Part shown: positions 8,660 through 16,543 of the stretch, in pieces
Layout of the letters: each line of letters opens with the position of its first letter
Numbering within the stretch: position 1 is the stretch's first letter
Notes under the pieces: generated by a model
Told to the model about the DNA's origin: nothing
Seen by the model: the letters and a program-made list of their open reading frames with translations, nothing else
Database searches by the model: none
Program-made: the position numbers and the translations under genes
DNA from: Streptomyces sp. CB02009
GTDB lineage: Bacteria; Actinomycetota; Actinomycetes; Streptomycetales; Streptomycetaceae
Length of the DNA: 64,000 bases
Direction of reading: 5' to 3'
Assembly (NCBI RefSeq): GCF_001905825.1
Contig: NZ_LIVV01000003.1
Location: 76,988-140,987, forward strand

Positions 8660-9169
8660 GTGGCGATGGAGGCCGGCCCTCGCGACAGAGAACAGCACGA
8701 ATCGGCGCTCGGTGACCCGACGGGTGACACACCGGGCCTTCCGACCGGCGACCTGCCGGTCGGTGCCGCCCCGGGGCTGACCCCGGACGGCCCCGACGAC
8801 GCGGTGGGCACCGCCGTCGAGGTGGACGCCGACGAGGTCGAGGTCGAGCTGCGTCCGCAGCGCCGGCTGAGGATCTGGCAGCTCGCCCCGATCGTCGGTC
8901 TCGCGGCCGTCGGCTCGCTGATGTTCGCGTTCCCGCTCGCCTTCGGCTCGGGGGACGGCGGCGCCGTCCTCGCCATGCTCGGTCTGCTGATCAGCTTCTG
9001 CGCGGCGGGCTGGGGCATGATGGCCGCCCGCAAGGTCGGCTACACCTGGCCGGGTCTCCCGCAGCGCGGCTCCGGGGAGCGCCCGAACTGGCGCTACCTC
9101 GCGCTCTACGTGACAACGATCGCAGCGCTGGTCGCCCTCGCCGTCTGGCGCGTCGCCCGCCTGCGCTGA
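8660..9169 (+). CDS. Small integral membrane protein of unknown function
   Basis: A 169-residue protein from GTG 8660, which has GGGGAGGG just upstream; GTG 8636 and ATG 8666 are in-frame alternatives. The first 70 residues are acidic and disordered (Asp/Glu/Pro/Gly-rich). Three hydrophobic helices follow: LAPIVGLAAVGSLMFAFPLAF, AVLAMLGLLISFCAAGWGMMA and YLALYVTTIAALVALAVW. No family motif is recognised. It lies about 100 bases after miaA and just before dapF, with a hairpin between it and dapF. Confidence 0.72.
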   Translation: MAMEAGPRDREQHESALGDPTGDTPGLPTGDLPVGAAPGLTPDGPDDAVGTAVEVDADEVEVELRPQRRLRIWQLAPIVGLAAVGSLMFAFPLAFGSGDGGAVLAMLGLLISFCAAGWGMMAARKVGYTWPGLPQRGSGERPNWRYLALYVTTIAALVALAVWRVARLR

Positions 9170-9173
9170 CCGT

Positions 9174-9212
9174 ACGGGCCGGTCGTCCGGCGGGTCCCGC
9201 CGACCGGCCCGT
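9174..9212 (+). terminator. Hairpin between the small membrane protein gene and dapF
   Basis: A 12-bp perfect stem (ACGGGCCGGTCG at 9174-9185 with its complement at 9201-9212) encloses a second short GGCGGG/CCCGCC stem. It starts five bases after the stop codon. Confidence 0.65.
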
Positions 9213-9257
9213 GGACGACCGGGCGGCCCGTCGGGACCACCCCGTACAGTTGATCTC

Positions 9258-10136
9258 GTGACCAGCGCGCAGACCCCCGCACTCCCGCCCCTCCGGTTCC
9301 TCAAGGGCCACGGCACCGAGAACGACTTCGTGATCGTCCCCGACGCGGAGAACGCCGTGGACCTGCCCCCCGCCGCCGTCGCGCGCCTCTGCGACCGACG
9401 GGCCGGCATCGGCGGCGACGGGCTGCTGCACGTCGTGCGCAGCGCCGCCCACCCCGAGGCCCGGCACATGGCGGACGAGGCCGAGTGGTTCATGGACTAC
9501 CGGAACGCCGACGGCTCGGTCGCCGAGATGTGCGGCAACGGGGTCCGGGTCTTCGCCCGCTACCTGGAGCACGCCGGGCACGTCACCGCCGGCGAGGTCG
9601 CGGTGGCCACCCGCGGCGGGATCAAGCGCGTCCACCTCGACAAGGACGGCTCCGTCACCGTCGCCATGGGGCGCGCGGTCCTCCCCGAGGCCGGCGTCAC
9701 CGTCACCGTCGACGGCCGCAGCTGGCCCGCGCGCAACGTGAACATGGGCAATCCGCACGCGGTCGCGTTCGTCGAGGACCTCGACCACGCGGGCAACCTG
9801 TTCACCGAGCCGCCGTACACGCCGGCCGCGGTCTACCCGGACGGGGTGAACATCGAGTTCGTCGCCGACCGGGGCCCCCGCCACGTCGCCATGCGGGTCC
9901 ACGAGCGCGGCGCCGCCGAGACCCGTTCCTGCGGCACGGGCGCGTGCGCCGTCGCCGTCGCCACCGCCCGCCGGGACGGCGCCGACCCCGCCGCGAGCGG
10001 CACCCCCGTCACGTACACCGTCGACGTGCTCGGCGGCACGCTGGTCATCACCGAGCACCCCGACGGGCAGATCGACATGACGGGCCCCGCCGTGATCGTC
10101 GCCGAGGGCACCGTCGATCCCGCCTGGCTCGGCTGA
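9258..10136 (+). CDS. dapF: Diaminopimelate epimerase DapF
   Basis: PLP-independent epimerase of 292 aa converting LL- to meso-diaminopimelate for lysine synthesis. Streptomyces peptidoglycan itself uses the LL isomer. Both catalytic cysteines are present: C92 in AEMCGNGVR and C225 in RSCGTGACA, in the two mirror-image halves. Other family segments are FLKGHGTENDF at the N-terminus and NMGNPHAV in the middle. The start is GTG 9258. The stretch of about 240 bases after the stop, up to rshA, holds no clear hairpin, so read-through into rshA is possible. Confidence 0.96.
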   Translation: MTSAQTPALPPLRFLKGHGTENDFVIVPDAENAVDLPPAAVARLCDRRAGIGGDGLLHVVRSAAHPEARHMADEAEWFMDYRNADGSVAEMCGNGVRVFARYLEHAGHVTAGEVAVATRGGIKRVHLDKDGSVTVAMGRAVLPEAGVTVTVDGRSWPARNVNMGNPHAVAFVEDLDHAGNLFTEPPYTPAAVYPDGVNIEFVADRGPRHVAMRVHERGAAETRSCGTGACAVAVATARRDGADPAASGTPVTYTVDVLGGTLVITEHPDGQIDMTGPAVIVAEGTVDPAWLG

Positions 10137-10376
10137 GGCCGGGCGGGCGCGGGGGCGCGGAGCCGAAGGACGCGGCAGAGCCGTACGGCGCGGCGGATTC
10201 GAAGGAAGCGACGGAATCGAAACAGTCAACGACTGATTTGTCGCTCGAATGGGTGATCCGTTTCACGCTGAGCGAGAGGGCGACTGCGCCACGTGGTGGG
10301 GTCGGTAGCATCAAGCACCGGCCCCCCGGGCACGCCTGGCCCGCCCACCGCCGGTCGACGTTGCCGGAGGTGCCCC

Positions 10377-12854
10377 ATGAGCGCAGAGGCCACCAACCCT
10401 GTGAGCGCGGCGGAAGCCGCCGTCACCGAAACGACCGCCCGCAGACGCGGACGCGCCCGCATCGACCTGCGCCGGATCGGCCGCGCCGCGCTGCTCGGCG
10501 CCACCGCAGGACCGGCCCCGCGCGACCGGCTGCCCGACGCGATCAGCCATGTCGCCGAGGCGCACCGCGCCCACCATCCCGAGGCGGACCTCTCGGTGCT
10601 GCGCCGGGCGTACGTCCTCGCGGAGTCCTCGCACCGCGGCCAGTTCCGCAAGAGCGGCGAGCCGTACATCACCCACCCGCTCGCGGTGACCCTGATCCTC
10701 GCCGAACTCGGCGCGGAGACCACCACCCTGACCGCGTCCCTCCTCCACGACACCGTCGAGGACACGGAGGTGACGCTCGACCAGGTGCACCGGGAGTTCG
10801 GCGAGGAGGTCGCCTACCTCGTCGACGGCGTCACCAAGGTGGAGAAGATCGACTACGGCGCCGCCGCCGAGCCGGAGACCTTCCGCAAGATGCTGGTCGC
10901 GACCGGCAACGACGTCCGGGTGATGTCGATCAAGCTGGCCGACCGGCTCCACAACATGCGCACGCTCGGGGTGATGCGCCCCGAGAAACAGGCGAGGATC
11001 GCCAAGGTCACCCGGGACGTCCTCATCCCGCTGGCCGAACGGCTCGGCGTCCAGGCCCTCAAGACGGAGCTGGAGGACCTGGTCTTCGCCATCCTCCACC
11101 CCGAGGAGTACGAGAACACCCGCGCGCTCATCGCCGGGAACCCGCACGCGGGCGACGCGCTCGGCGCCGTCGCCGAACAGGTCTCCGCGGTCCTCCGCGA
11201 GGCGGGCATCGGCGCCGAAGTCCACGTCCGCCCCCGGCACTTCGTCTCCGTCCACCGCGTCCGCCTCAAGCGCGGCGAACTGCGCGGCTGCGACTTCGGG
11301 CGGCTCCTCGTCCTGGTCTCCGAGGACGCCGACTGCTACGCGGTCCTCGGCGAGCTGCACACCTGCTTCACCCCGGTGGTCTCCGAGTTCAAGGACTTCA
11401 TCGCGGCCCCCAAGTTCAACCTGTACCAGTCCCTGCACACCGCCGTCGCGGCCCCCGACGGCGCCGTGGCCGAGGTCCTCATCCGCACCCACCGCATGCA
11501 CACGGTCGCGGAGGCGGGGGTCGTCGCCCTCGGCAACCCGCACGTGGGGCAGGAGACGACCGGGCAGCCGGGCGGCGGCCCGGACGGAGAGGGCCAGGCC
11601 GCCGCGGCCCCCTCGGCGCCGGCGAGTACCGGCCGCCAGGGAACCGCCACTCCGCGGGACGCCGCCGCACACTCCACCACTGGCGCACACGTCGCATCGG
11701 GTACCCACGCCACATCGGGTACCCACGCCGCATCGGCCGCATCAGCCACATCGCCCGCATCAGGCGCTCCAGGCCCGTCCGAAGCACCGGCCACACCTGA
11801 CACCCTCCCCGCCTCCGCCCCCACGTCCGCCTCGGCCTCCGTTTCCGCGGCCGCCGCGACCCTCGCCACCGCCCCCGTCGACACCCCGGCCGCGGAGGAC
11901 GGTGAACGCGTCGACCCCACCCGCCCCGGCTGGCTCTCCCGCCTCCTCGACTGGCAGCAGGCCGCCCCCGACCCGGACACGTTCTGGACCTCGCTCCGGG
12001 CCGACCTCGCCGAGGACGACGAGATCACCGTCTTCCGTGCCGACGGCAGCGCCCCCGGCACGATCAGCCTCCCCGCCGGAGCCAGCTGCGTCGACGCCGC
12101 CTACGCCCAGCACGGCGAAGCCGCCCACGGCTGTCTCGGCGCGCGCGTCAACGGGCGCCTCGCCCCCCTCAGCACCGTCCTCGGCGACGGGGACACCGTC
12201 CAGCTGCTGCTCGCCCAGGACGCCGTCTCCGGCCCGTCCCCCGAGTGGCTCGACCACGCCCGTACCCCCGCGGCCCGGATCGCGATCACCGGCTGGCTCC
12301 AGGCCCATCCGGAGAGCGCCGCGCCACCCGTGGCCACGAGCGGCTCCCGGCCCCAGTCCGGCGTCACCGCCGACCACCGCTCCGGTGCGGAGCTCCACGC
12401 CGACCTGGAGGGCGAGCCCCGCACCTCCGTCCGTCCGGCCGGCTGCTGCACCCCCGTACCCCCGGACAAGATCACCGGCTTCCGGGTCCGCGGCGGCTCC
12501 GTCACCGTCCACCGGAACGGCTGCGCGGCCGTCGACACCATGCGCCTGCTCGGCCGCGAACCCGTCACCGTCCGCTGGGGCGACACCACCCAGGGCCGGG
12601 TCACCCTCGTCGCGGAGTCCTTCGGACGGCCAGGTCTCCTCGCCGACCTCACCGAGGCCATCGCCGTCGCCGGGGCCGCCGTCGTCTCCGCGACCGTCGA
12701 GCCGCCCAGCGAGCAGCGGGTCCGCCACACGTACACCCTCCACCTGCCCGACGTGGCCCGGCTCGCCGCCCTCATGCGGGCCATGCGGGACGTGCCCGGG
12801 GTGTACGACGTGAGCCGCGCCCGGCACCGCTCCCCGAGGCCCCGCAGGGCCTGA
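10377..12854 (+). CDS. rshA: RelA/SpoT homologue RshA, (p)ppGpp metabolism
   Basis: Long RSH protein of 825 aa from ATG 10377, with GGAGG eight bases upstream. Domains in order are: HD hydrolase (about 80-260) with intact RKSGEPYITHPLAV, H124-D125 in LLHDTVEDT and ADRLHNMRT; a synthetase-like domain (about 280-385); an unusual Ala/Thr/Ser/Pro-rich linker (about 388-510); TGS (about 545-610); a CC-containing region (GCCTPVPPD); and a C-terminal ACT domain (about 740-820). The synthetase part reads RPRHFVSVHR...RGCDFGRL where active enzymes usually have a K..SI..KM helix and an FDD/FDL motif, so it looks diverged. The position matches S. coelicolor rshA (SCO5794). The role is probably (p)ppGpp turnover, with hydrolysis the better supported activity. 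Confidence 0.92.
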   Translation: MSAEATNPVSAAEAAVTETTARRRGRARIDLRRIGRAALLGATAGPAPRDRLPDAISHVAEAHRAHHPEADLSVLRRAYVLAESSHRGQFRKSGEPYITHPLAVTLILAELGAETTTLTASLLHDTVEDTEVTLDQVHREFGEEVAYLVDGVTKVEKIDYGAAAEPETFRKMLVATGNDVRVMSIKLADRLHNMRTLGVMRPEKQARIAKVTRDVLIPLAERLGVQALKTELEDLVFAILHPEEYENTRALIAGNPHAGDALGAVAEQVSAVLREAGIGAEVHVRPRHFVSVHRVRLKRGELRGCDFGRLLVLVSEDADCYAVLGELHTCFTPVVSEFKDFIAAPKFNLYQSLHTAVAAPDGAVAEVLIRTHRMHTVAEAGVVALGNPHVGQETTGQPGGGPDGEGQAAAAPSAPASTGRQGTATPRDAAAHSTTGAHVASGTHATSGTHAASAASATSPASGAPGPSEAPATPDTLPASAPTSASASVSAAAATLATAPVDTPAAEDGERVDPTRPGWLSRLLDWQQAAPDPDTFWTSLRADLAEDDEITVFRADGSAPGTISLPAGASCVDAAYAQHGEAAHGCLGARVNGRLAPLSTVLGDGDTVQLLLAQDAVSGPSPEWLDHARTPAARIAITGWLQAHPESAAPPVATSGSRPQSGVTADHRSGAELHADLEGEPRTSVRPAGCCTPVPPDKITGFRVRGGSVTVHRNGCAAVDTMRLLGREPVTVRWGDTTQGRVTLVAESFGRPGLLADLTEAIAVAGAAVVSATVEPPSEQRVRHTYTLHLPDVARLAALMRAMRDVPGVYDVSRARHRSPRPRRA
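11690..11765. repeat. In-frame repeats in the RshA linker
   Basis: Two adjacent copies of CATCGGGTACCCACGC, then a run of CGCATC/CACATC hexamer-like variants, encode the GTHATSGTHAASAASATSPAS stretch of the RshA linker. The register keeps the frame. Confidence 0.75.
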
Positions 12855-12876
12855 GGCGCCAGCCCAGACCCGGGCG

Positions 12877-12947
12877 GTGTCCGTGGGGCCGACCCGGGTC
12901 GTGTCCGTGGGACGACCCGGGCCGTGTCCGTGGGACCGACCCGTGTC
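12877..12947. repeat. Three tandem 23-24 bp repeats upstream of the M1 peptidase gene
   Basis: Three head-to-tail copies of GTGTCCGTGGGnCGACCCG-type units (12877-12900, 12901-12923, 12924-12947) lie between rshA and the M1 peptidase gene. Differences are limited to one or two bases and one 1-bp deletion. Confidence 0.85.
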
Positions 12948-13036
12948 CCCCTTCGAGTGGCGGGCGAGCGCGCCGCCCGGGGGAGCGGGCGCGGCCCTGG
13001 TAGCCGTAGGGCCATTCCTCCGGAAAGGCCTGGCCC

Positions 13037-14530
13037 ATGCCGCTCGTCCGAACGCCCCTGCCCCGCGCGCGGTGGCTCCGCTCCGCCGTCCTGGTCGCCG
13101 CATCGGCCGGGCTCGTCGCCGCCGCGCTGCCCGCCCCGGCGCCGCTCGGCATCGGGGACCCGCTCTTCCCCCACCTCGGCAATCCCGGGTACGACGTCCT
13201 CGCGTACACCGTCGATCTCACCTACCCCGGGGTCAACACCGCTCCGCTGGCCGCCGTGACCCGGATCGACGCGCTCGCCACCGACGACCTGGAGCGGTTC
13301 AACCTCGACTTCACCCACGGCACGGTCTCCGCCGTCACCGTCGACGGTCTGGCCGCCACGTACGTCACCAGCGGCGAGGACCTGGTCGTCACCCCCGCCG
13401 TGCCGGTCGACGAGGGCGAGTCGATCGCCATCACCGTCACCCACACCAGCGACCCGAGCGGTCCGGCCGACACCGGCGGCTGGGTCCGTACCGGCGACGG
13501 TCTCGCCATGGCCAACCAGGCCGACGCCGCCCACCGGGTCTTCCCGTCCAACGACCACCCGTCGGACAAGGCGTACTTCACCTTCCGCGTGACCGCCCCC
13601 AGCGAGTTGACCGCCGTCGCCAACGGGCTGCCCACCGGCCGGGTCACCCGGGGCGGCACGACGACGTGGACGTACCGCACCAGCCACCCCATGGCCACCG
13701 AGCTCGCCCAGGTGTCCATCGGCCGCTCCACCGTCGTGCACCGGGCCGGCCCCCACGGCCTGCCCGTACGCGACGTGGTGCGCACCGCCGACCGGGAGCT
13801 GCTGGAGCCCTGGCTCCGCAGGACCCCCGGGCACCTGGAGTGGATGGAGCGGAAGGTCGGCCGGTACCCCTTCGAGACGTACGGGGTGCTCGTCGCGGAC
13901 GCCACCACGGGCTTCGAGCTGGAGACCCAGACCCTGTCCCTGTTCGAGCGCCGCCTCTTCACCCAGCCTGCCTACCCGGAGTGGTACGTCGACTCGGTCA
14001 TGGTGCACGAGCTGGCCCACCAGTGGTTCGGCGACAGCGTCTCGCCGCGGACCTGGTCCGACCTCTGGCTCAACGAGGGGCACGCCAGCTGGTACGAGGC
14101 GCTGTACGCCGAGGAGACCGCGGGCAAGTCCCTGGAGCGGCGTATGAAGGCCGCCTACGCCGCCTCCGACGGGTGGCGGGCCGACGGCGGCCCGCCGGCC
14201 GCCCCCGAGCCGCCCTCGCCCGGCCACAAGATCAGTCTCTTCCGGCCCGTGGTCTACGACGGCAGCGCCCTCGTCCTGTACGCGCTCCGCCAGGAGATCG
14301 GCACCGAGGCCTTCGAGCGCCTGGAGCGGCGCTGGGTCGCCGACCACCGGGACGGCACCGCCACCACCGCCGACTTCGTCGCGCTGGCCGGTGAGATCGC
14401 CGGACGCGACCTCACCGCCTTCTTCCGCGGCTGGCTCTACGAGGCGAAGACCCCGGCGATGCCCGGCCACCCGGACTGGCGCAGCAGCCCGGCCGGGGCG
14501 GCGCGGACCGCCCCGAAAGCCGGCGGATGA
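13037..14530 (+). CDS. Secreted M1-family zinc metallopeptidase
   Basis: A 497-residue peptidase with an N-terminal signal peptide (basic LPRARWLRS, then hydrophobic AVLVAASAGLVAAALPAPAP), so it acts outside the cell. The zinc site is HELAHQWFGD with H324, E325 and H328, and the third ligand E347 in WLNEGH, the HExxH-18-E pattern of M1 peptidases. Where classical M1 aminopeptidases have GxMEN, this protein reads TTGFELETQTLSLF, a variant seen in a bacterial subgroup that probably changes N-terminal substrate recognition. It is shorter than typical aminopeptidase N (about 850 aa) because the C-terminal helical domain is absent. A 17-bp hairpin follows the stop. Confidence 0.92.
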   Translation: MPLVRTPLPRARWLRSAVLVAASAGLVAAALPAPAPLGIGDPLFPHLGNPGYDVLAYTVDLTYPGVNTAPLAAVTRIDALATDDLERFNLDFTHGTVSAVTVDGLAATYVTSGEDLVVTPAVPVDEGESIAITVTHTSDPSGPADTGGWVRTGDGLAMANQADAAHRVFPSNDHPSDKAYFTFRVTAPSELTAVANGLPTGRVTRGGTTTWTYRTSHPMATELAQVSIGRSTVVHRAGPHGLPVRDVVRTADRELLEPWLRRTPGHLEWMERKVGRYPFETYGVLVADATTGFELETQTLSLFERRLFTQPAYPEWYVDSVMVHELAHQWFGDSVSPRTWSDLWLNEGHASWYEALYAEETAGKSLERRMKAAYAASDGWRADGGPPAAPEPPSPGHKISLFRPVVYDGSALVLYALRQEIGTEAFERLERRWVADHRDGTATTADFVALAGEIAGRDLTAFFRGWLYEAKTPAMPGHPDWRSSPAGAARTAPKAGG

Positions 14531-14845
14531 CCGCTCTCCCCGGGCCCCCGGATCACCGGCCCGGGGCCGTGATCCGGGGGCCCGGAGTCCGGGGCCGGGT
14601 CGACCGGCACGAAACCTGAGTGACGGCCCGGGACCCGGCTGACGGGCCCGCGACCCGGCCGGCACCACGGGGCCGAAACCCGGGTGACGGGTCCCGCCGG
14701 GGCGTGTCACCATCTTCAGGTCGGCGACGCGGCCGACGGACCGGGAATCTTCCCGTTCCCTCACGCGTTGTGACGGCATAAGACTCATCGCTCCAGGGCG
14801 CGCCGACACCGGTGCCGCTGTGGAAGCACTCGACGTAAGGATCCA
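14531..14845. other. 315-bp gap between the M1 peptidase gene and hflX
   Basis: The first 60 bases hold the terminator hairpin. The rest is GC-rich sequence with short imperfect repeats of gacgGGcCCGcgACCCGG type (14620-14700), presumably including the hflX promoter. I see no convincing -10/-35 pair and no small open reading frame with a ribosome binding site. Confidence 0.6.
14540..14585 (+). terminator. Terminator after the M1 peptidase gene
   Basis: A perfect 17-bp inverted repeat (14540-14556 with 14569-14585) and a 12-base loop begin ten bases after the stop codon. Confidence 0.85.
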
Positions 14846-16339
14846 ATGACCTCCTCTTCTTCCCCTTCCCAGGACGAGCAGAGCTTCGCGGAGACGAGCC
14901 GTACCGAGAGCCTTCGGGCCGATGCCCTGATGGAAGAGGACGTCGCCTGGAGCCACGAGATCGACGGAGAGCGGGACGGCGACCAGTTCGACCGTTCCGA
15001 GCGAGCGGCCCTGCGCCGTGTCGTCGGCCTCTCCACCGAGCTCGAGGACGTCACCGAGGTCGAGTACCGCCAGCTGCGCCTCGAGCGCGTCGTGCTGGTC
15101 GGTGTCTGGACCTCCGGGACCGTCCAGGACGCGGAGAACTCCCTCGCGGAACTCGCGGCCCTCGCCGAGACGGCGGGCGCCCTCGTGCTCGACGGCGTCA
15201 TCCAGCGCCGCGACAAGCCGGACCCGGCGACCTTCATCGGCTCGGGCAAGGCGCGCGAACTGCGCGACATCGTGGTCGAGACCGGTGCCGACACCGTCGT
15301 CTGCGACGGCGAGCTCAGCCCCGGCCAGCTCATCGCCCTCGAAGACGTCGTCAAGGTCAAGGTGGTCGACCGGACCGCCCTGATCCTCGACATCTTCGCC
15401 CAGCACGCCAAGTCCCGAGAGGGCAAGGCGCAGGTCGCTCTCGCGCAGATGCAGTACATGCTGCCGCGCCTGCGCGGCTGGGGTCAGTCGCTCTCCCGTC
15501 AGATGGGTGGCGGCGGCGGTGGCGGCATGGCCACCCGTGGTCCCGGTGAGACCAAGATCGAGACCGACCGGCGCCGTATCCGCGAGAAGATGGCGAAGAT
15601 GCGCCGGGAGATCGCGGAGATGAAGACCGGCCGTGACATCAAGCGGCAGGAGCGGCGCCGCAACAAGGTGCCGTCGGTCGCCATCGCCGGATACACGAAC
15701 GCCGGCAAGTCCTCCCTGCTCAACCGCCTCACCGGCGCGGGCGTGCTCGTGGAGAACGCGCTGTTCGCCACGCTCGACCCGACCGTCCGCCGGGCCGAGA
15801 CGCCCACCGGCCGGGTCTACACCCTGGCCGACACCGTCGGCTTCGTCCGGCACCTGCCGCACCACCTGGTCGAGGCGTTCCGCTCCACCATGGAGGAGGT
15901 CGGCGACTCCGACCTCATCCTGCACGTGGTGGACGGCTCGCACCCGGCGCCGGAGGAGCAGCTGGCCGCCGTGCGCGAGGTCTTCCGGGACGTCGGCGCG
16001 GTGAACGTGCCGGAGATCGTCGTCATCAACAAGGCGGACGCGGCGGACCCGCTGGTGCTCCAGCGACTGCTGCGGATGGAGAAGCACTCCATCGTGGTCT
16101 CGGCCCGTTCGGGCCAGGGCATGCAGGAACTGCTCGCGCTCATCGACTCCGAGCTGCCGCGCCCGCAGGTCGAGCTCGAAGCCCTCGTGCCGTACACGCA
16201 GGGCGGACTCGTCTCGCGGGTGCACGCCGAGGGCGAGGTCGAGTCCGAGGAGCACACCCCGGAGGGCACCCTGCTGAAGGCCCGGGTGCACGAGGAACTG
16301 GCGGCGATGCTCGCGCCGTACGTTCCCGCCGCGCACTGA
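14846..16339 (+). CDS. hflX: Ribosome-associated GTPase HflX
   Basis: GTPase of 497 aa that splits stalled or stress-inactivated 70S ribosomes. The N-terminal HflX-specific domain (about 60-220) contains RRDKPDPATFIGSGKARELR, then the linker with RLRGWGQSLSRQMGGGGG and TRGPGETKIETDRR. The G domain follows with G1 GYTNAGKSS at 282-290, G3 DTVGFVRHLPH and G4 NKAD at 395-398. The C-terminal 60 residues hold the short terminal domain. TAAGGA lies about six bases before ATG 14846. The first 60 residues are an acidic extension common in actinobacteria. A terminator follows. Confidence 0.96.
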   Translation: MTSSSSPSQDEQSFAETSRTESLRADALMEEDVAWSHEIDGERDGDQFDRSERAALRRVVGLSTELEDVTEVEYRQLRLERVVLVGVWTSGTVQDAENSLAELAALAETAGALVLDGVIQRRDKPDPATFIGSGKARELRDIVVETGADTVVCDGELSPGQLIALEDVVKVKVVDRTALILDIFAQHAKSREGKAQVALAQMQYMLPRLRGWGQSLSRQMGGGGGGGMATRGPGETKIETDRRRIREKMAKMRREIAEMKTGRDIKRQERRRNKVPSVAIAGYTNAGKSSLLNRLTGAGVLVENALFATLDPTVRRAETPTGRVYTLADTVGFVRHLPHHLVEAFRSTMEEVGDSDLILHVVDGSHPAPEEQLAAVREVFRDVGAVNVPEIVVINKADAADPLVLQRLLRMEKHSIVVSARSGQGMQELLALIDSELPRPQVELEALVPYTQGGLVSRVHAEGEVESEEHTPEGTLLKARVHEELAAMLAPYVPAAH

Positions 16340-16400
16340 CCCGACGTACGCCGCAGGCCACGGCCTGACGTACGACGGAGTGCGCGGCCGACGCACGACG

Positions 16401-16442
16401 AAGGCGCCGGCCTCCTCCCGCGAGGGAGGGGACCGGCGCCTT
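16401..16442. terminator. Terminator between hflX and the convergent protease gene
   Basis: Near-perfect hairpin with arms 16401-16419 and 16424-16442 (one wobble, one mismatch) and a GCGA loop. Confidence 0.85.
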
Positions 16443-16461
16443 CTGCCGTGCCGATGGCCCC

Positions 16462-16533
16462 GTCACGACGGTCCTGTCACCGCGGTCCTGTCACGACTGT
16501 GTGATGAGGACTGTGTGGTGAGGACTGTGTCGG
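16462..16533. repeat. Five degenerate 14-bp tandem repeats
   Basis: Units begin at 16462, 16476, 16490, 16506 and 16520. The first three read GTCACGACGGTCCT or close variants; the last two read GAGGACTGTGTGGT. They sit just outside the stop codon of the minus-strand protease gene. Confidence 0.7.
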
Positions 16534-16543
16534 GAGGGACGGC

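Noticed and set aside
12101..16396. Very long open frame on the minus strand opposite rshA, the M1 peptidase and hflX genes
   Set aside because: It is antisense to three well-supported genes and has no family motifs; such frames are common in high-GC DNA.
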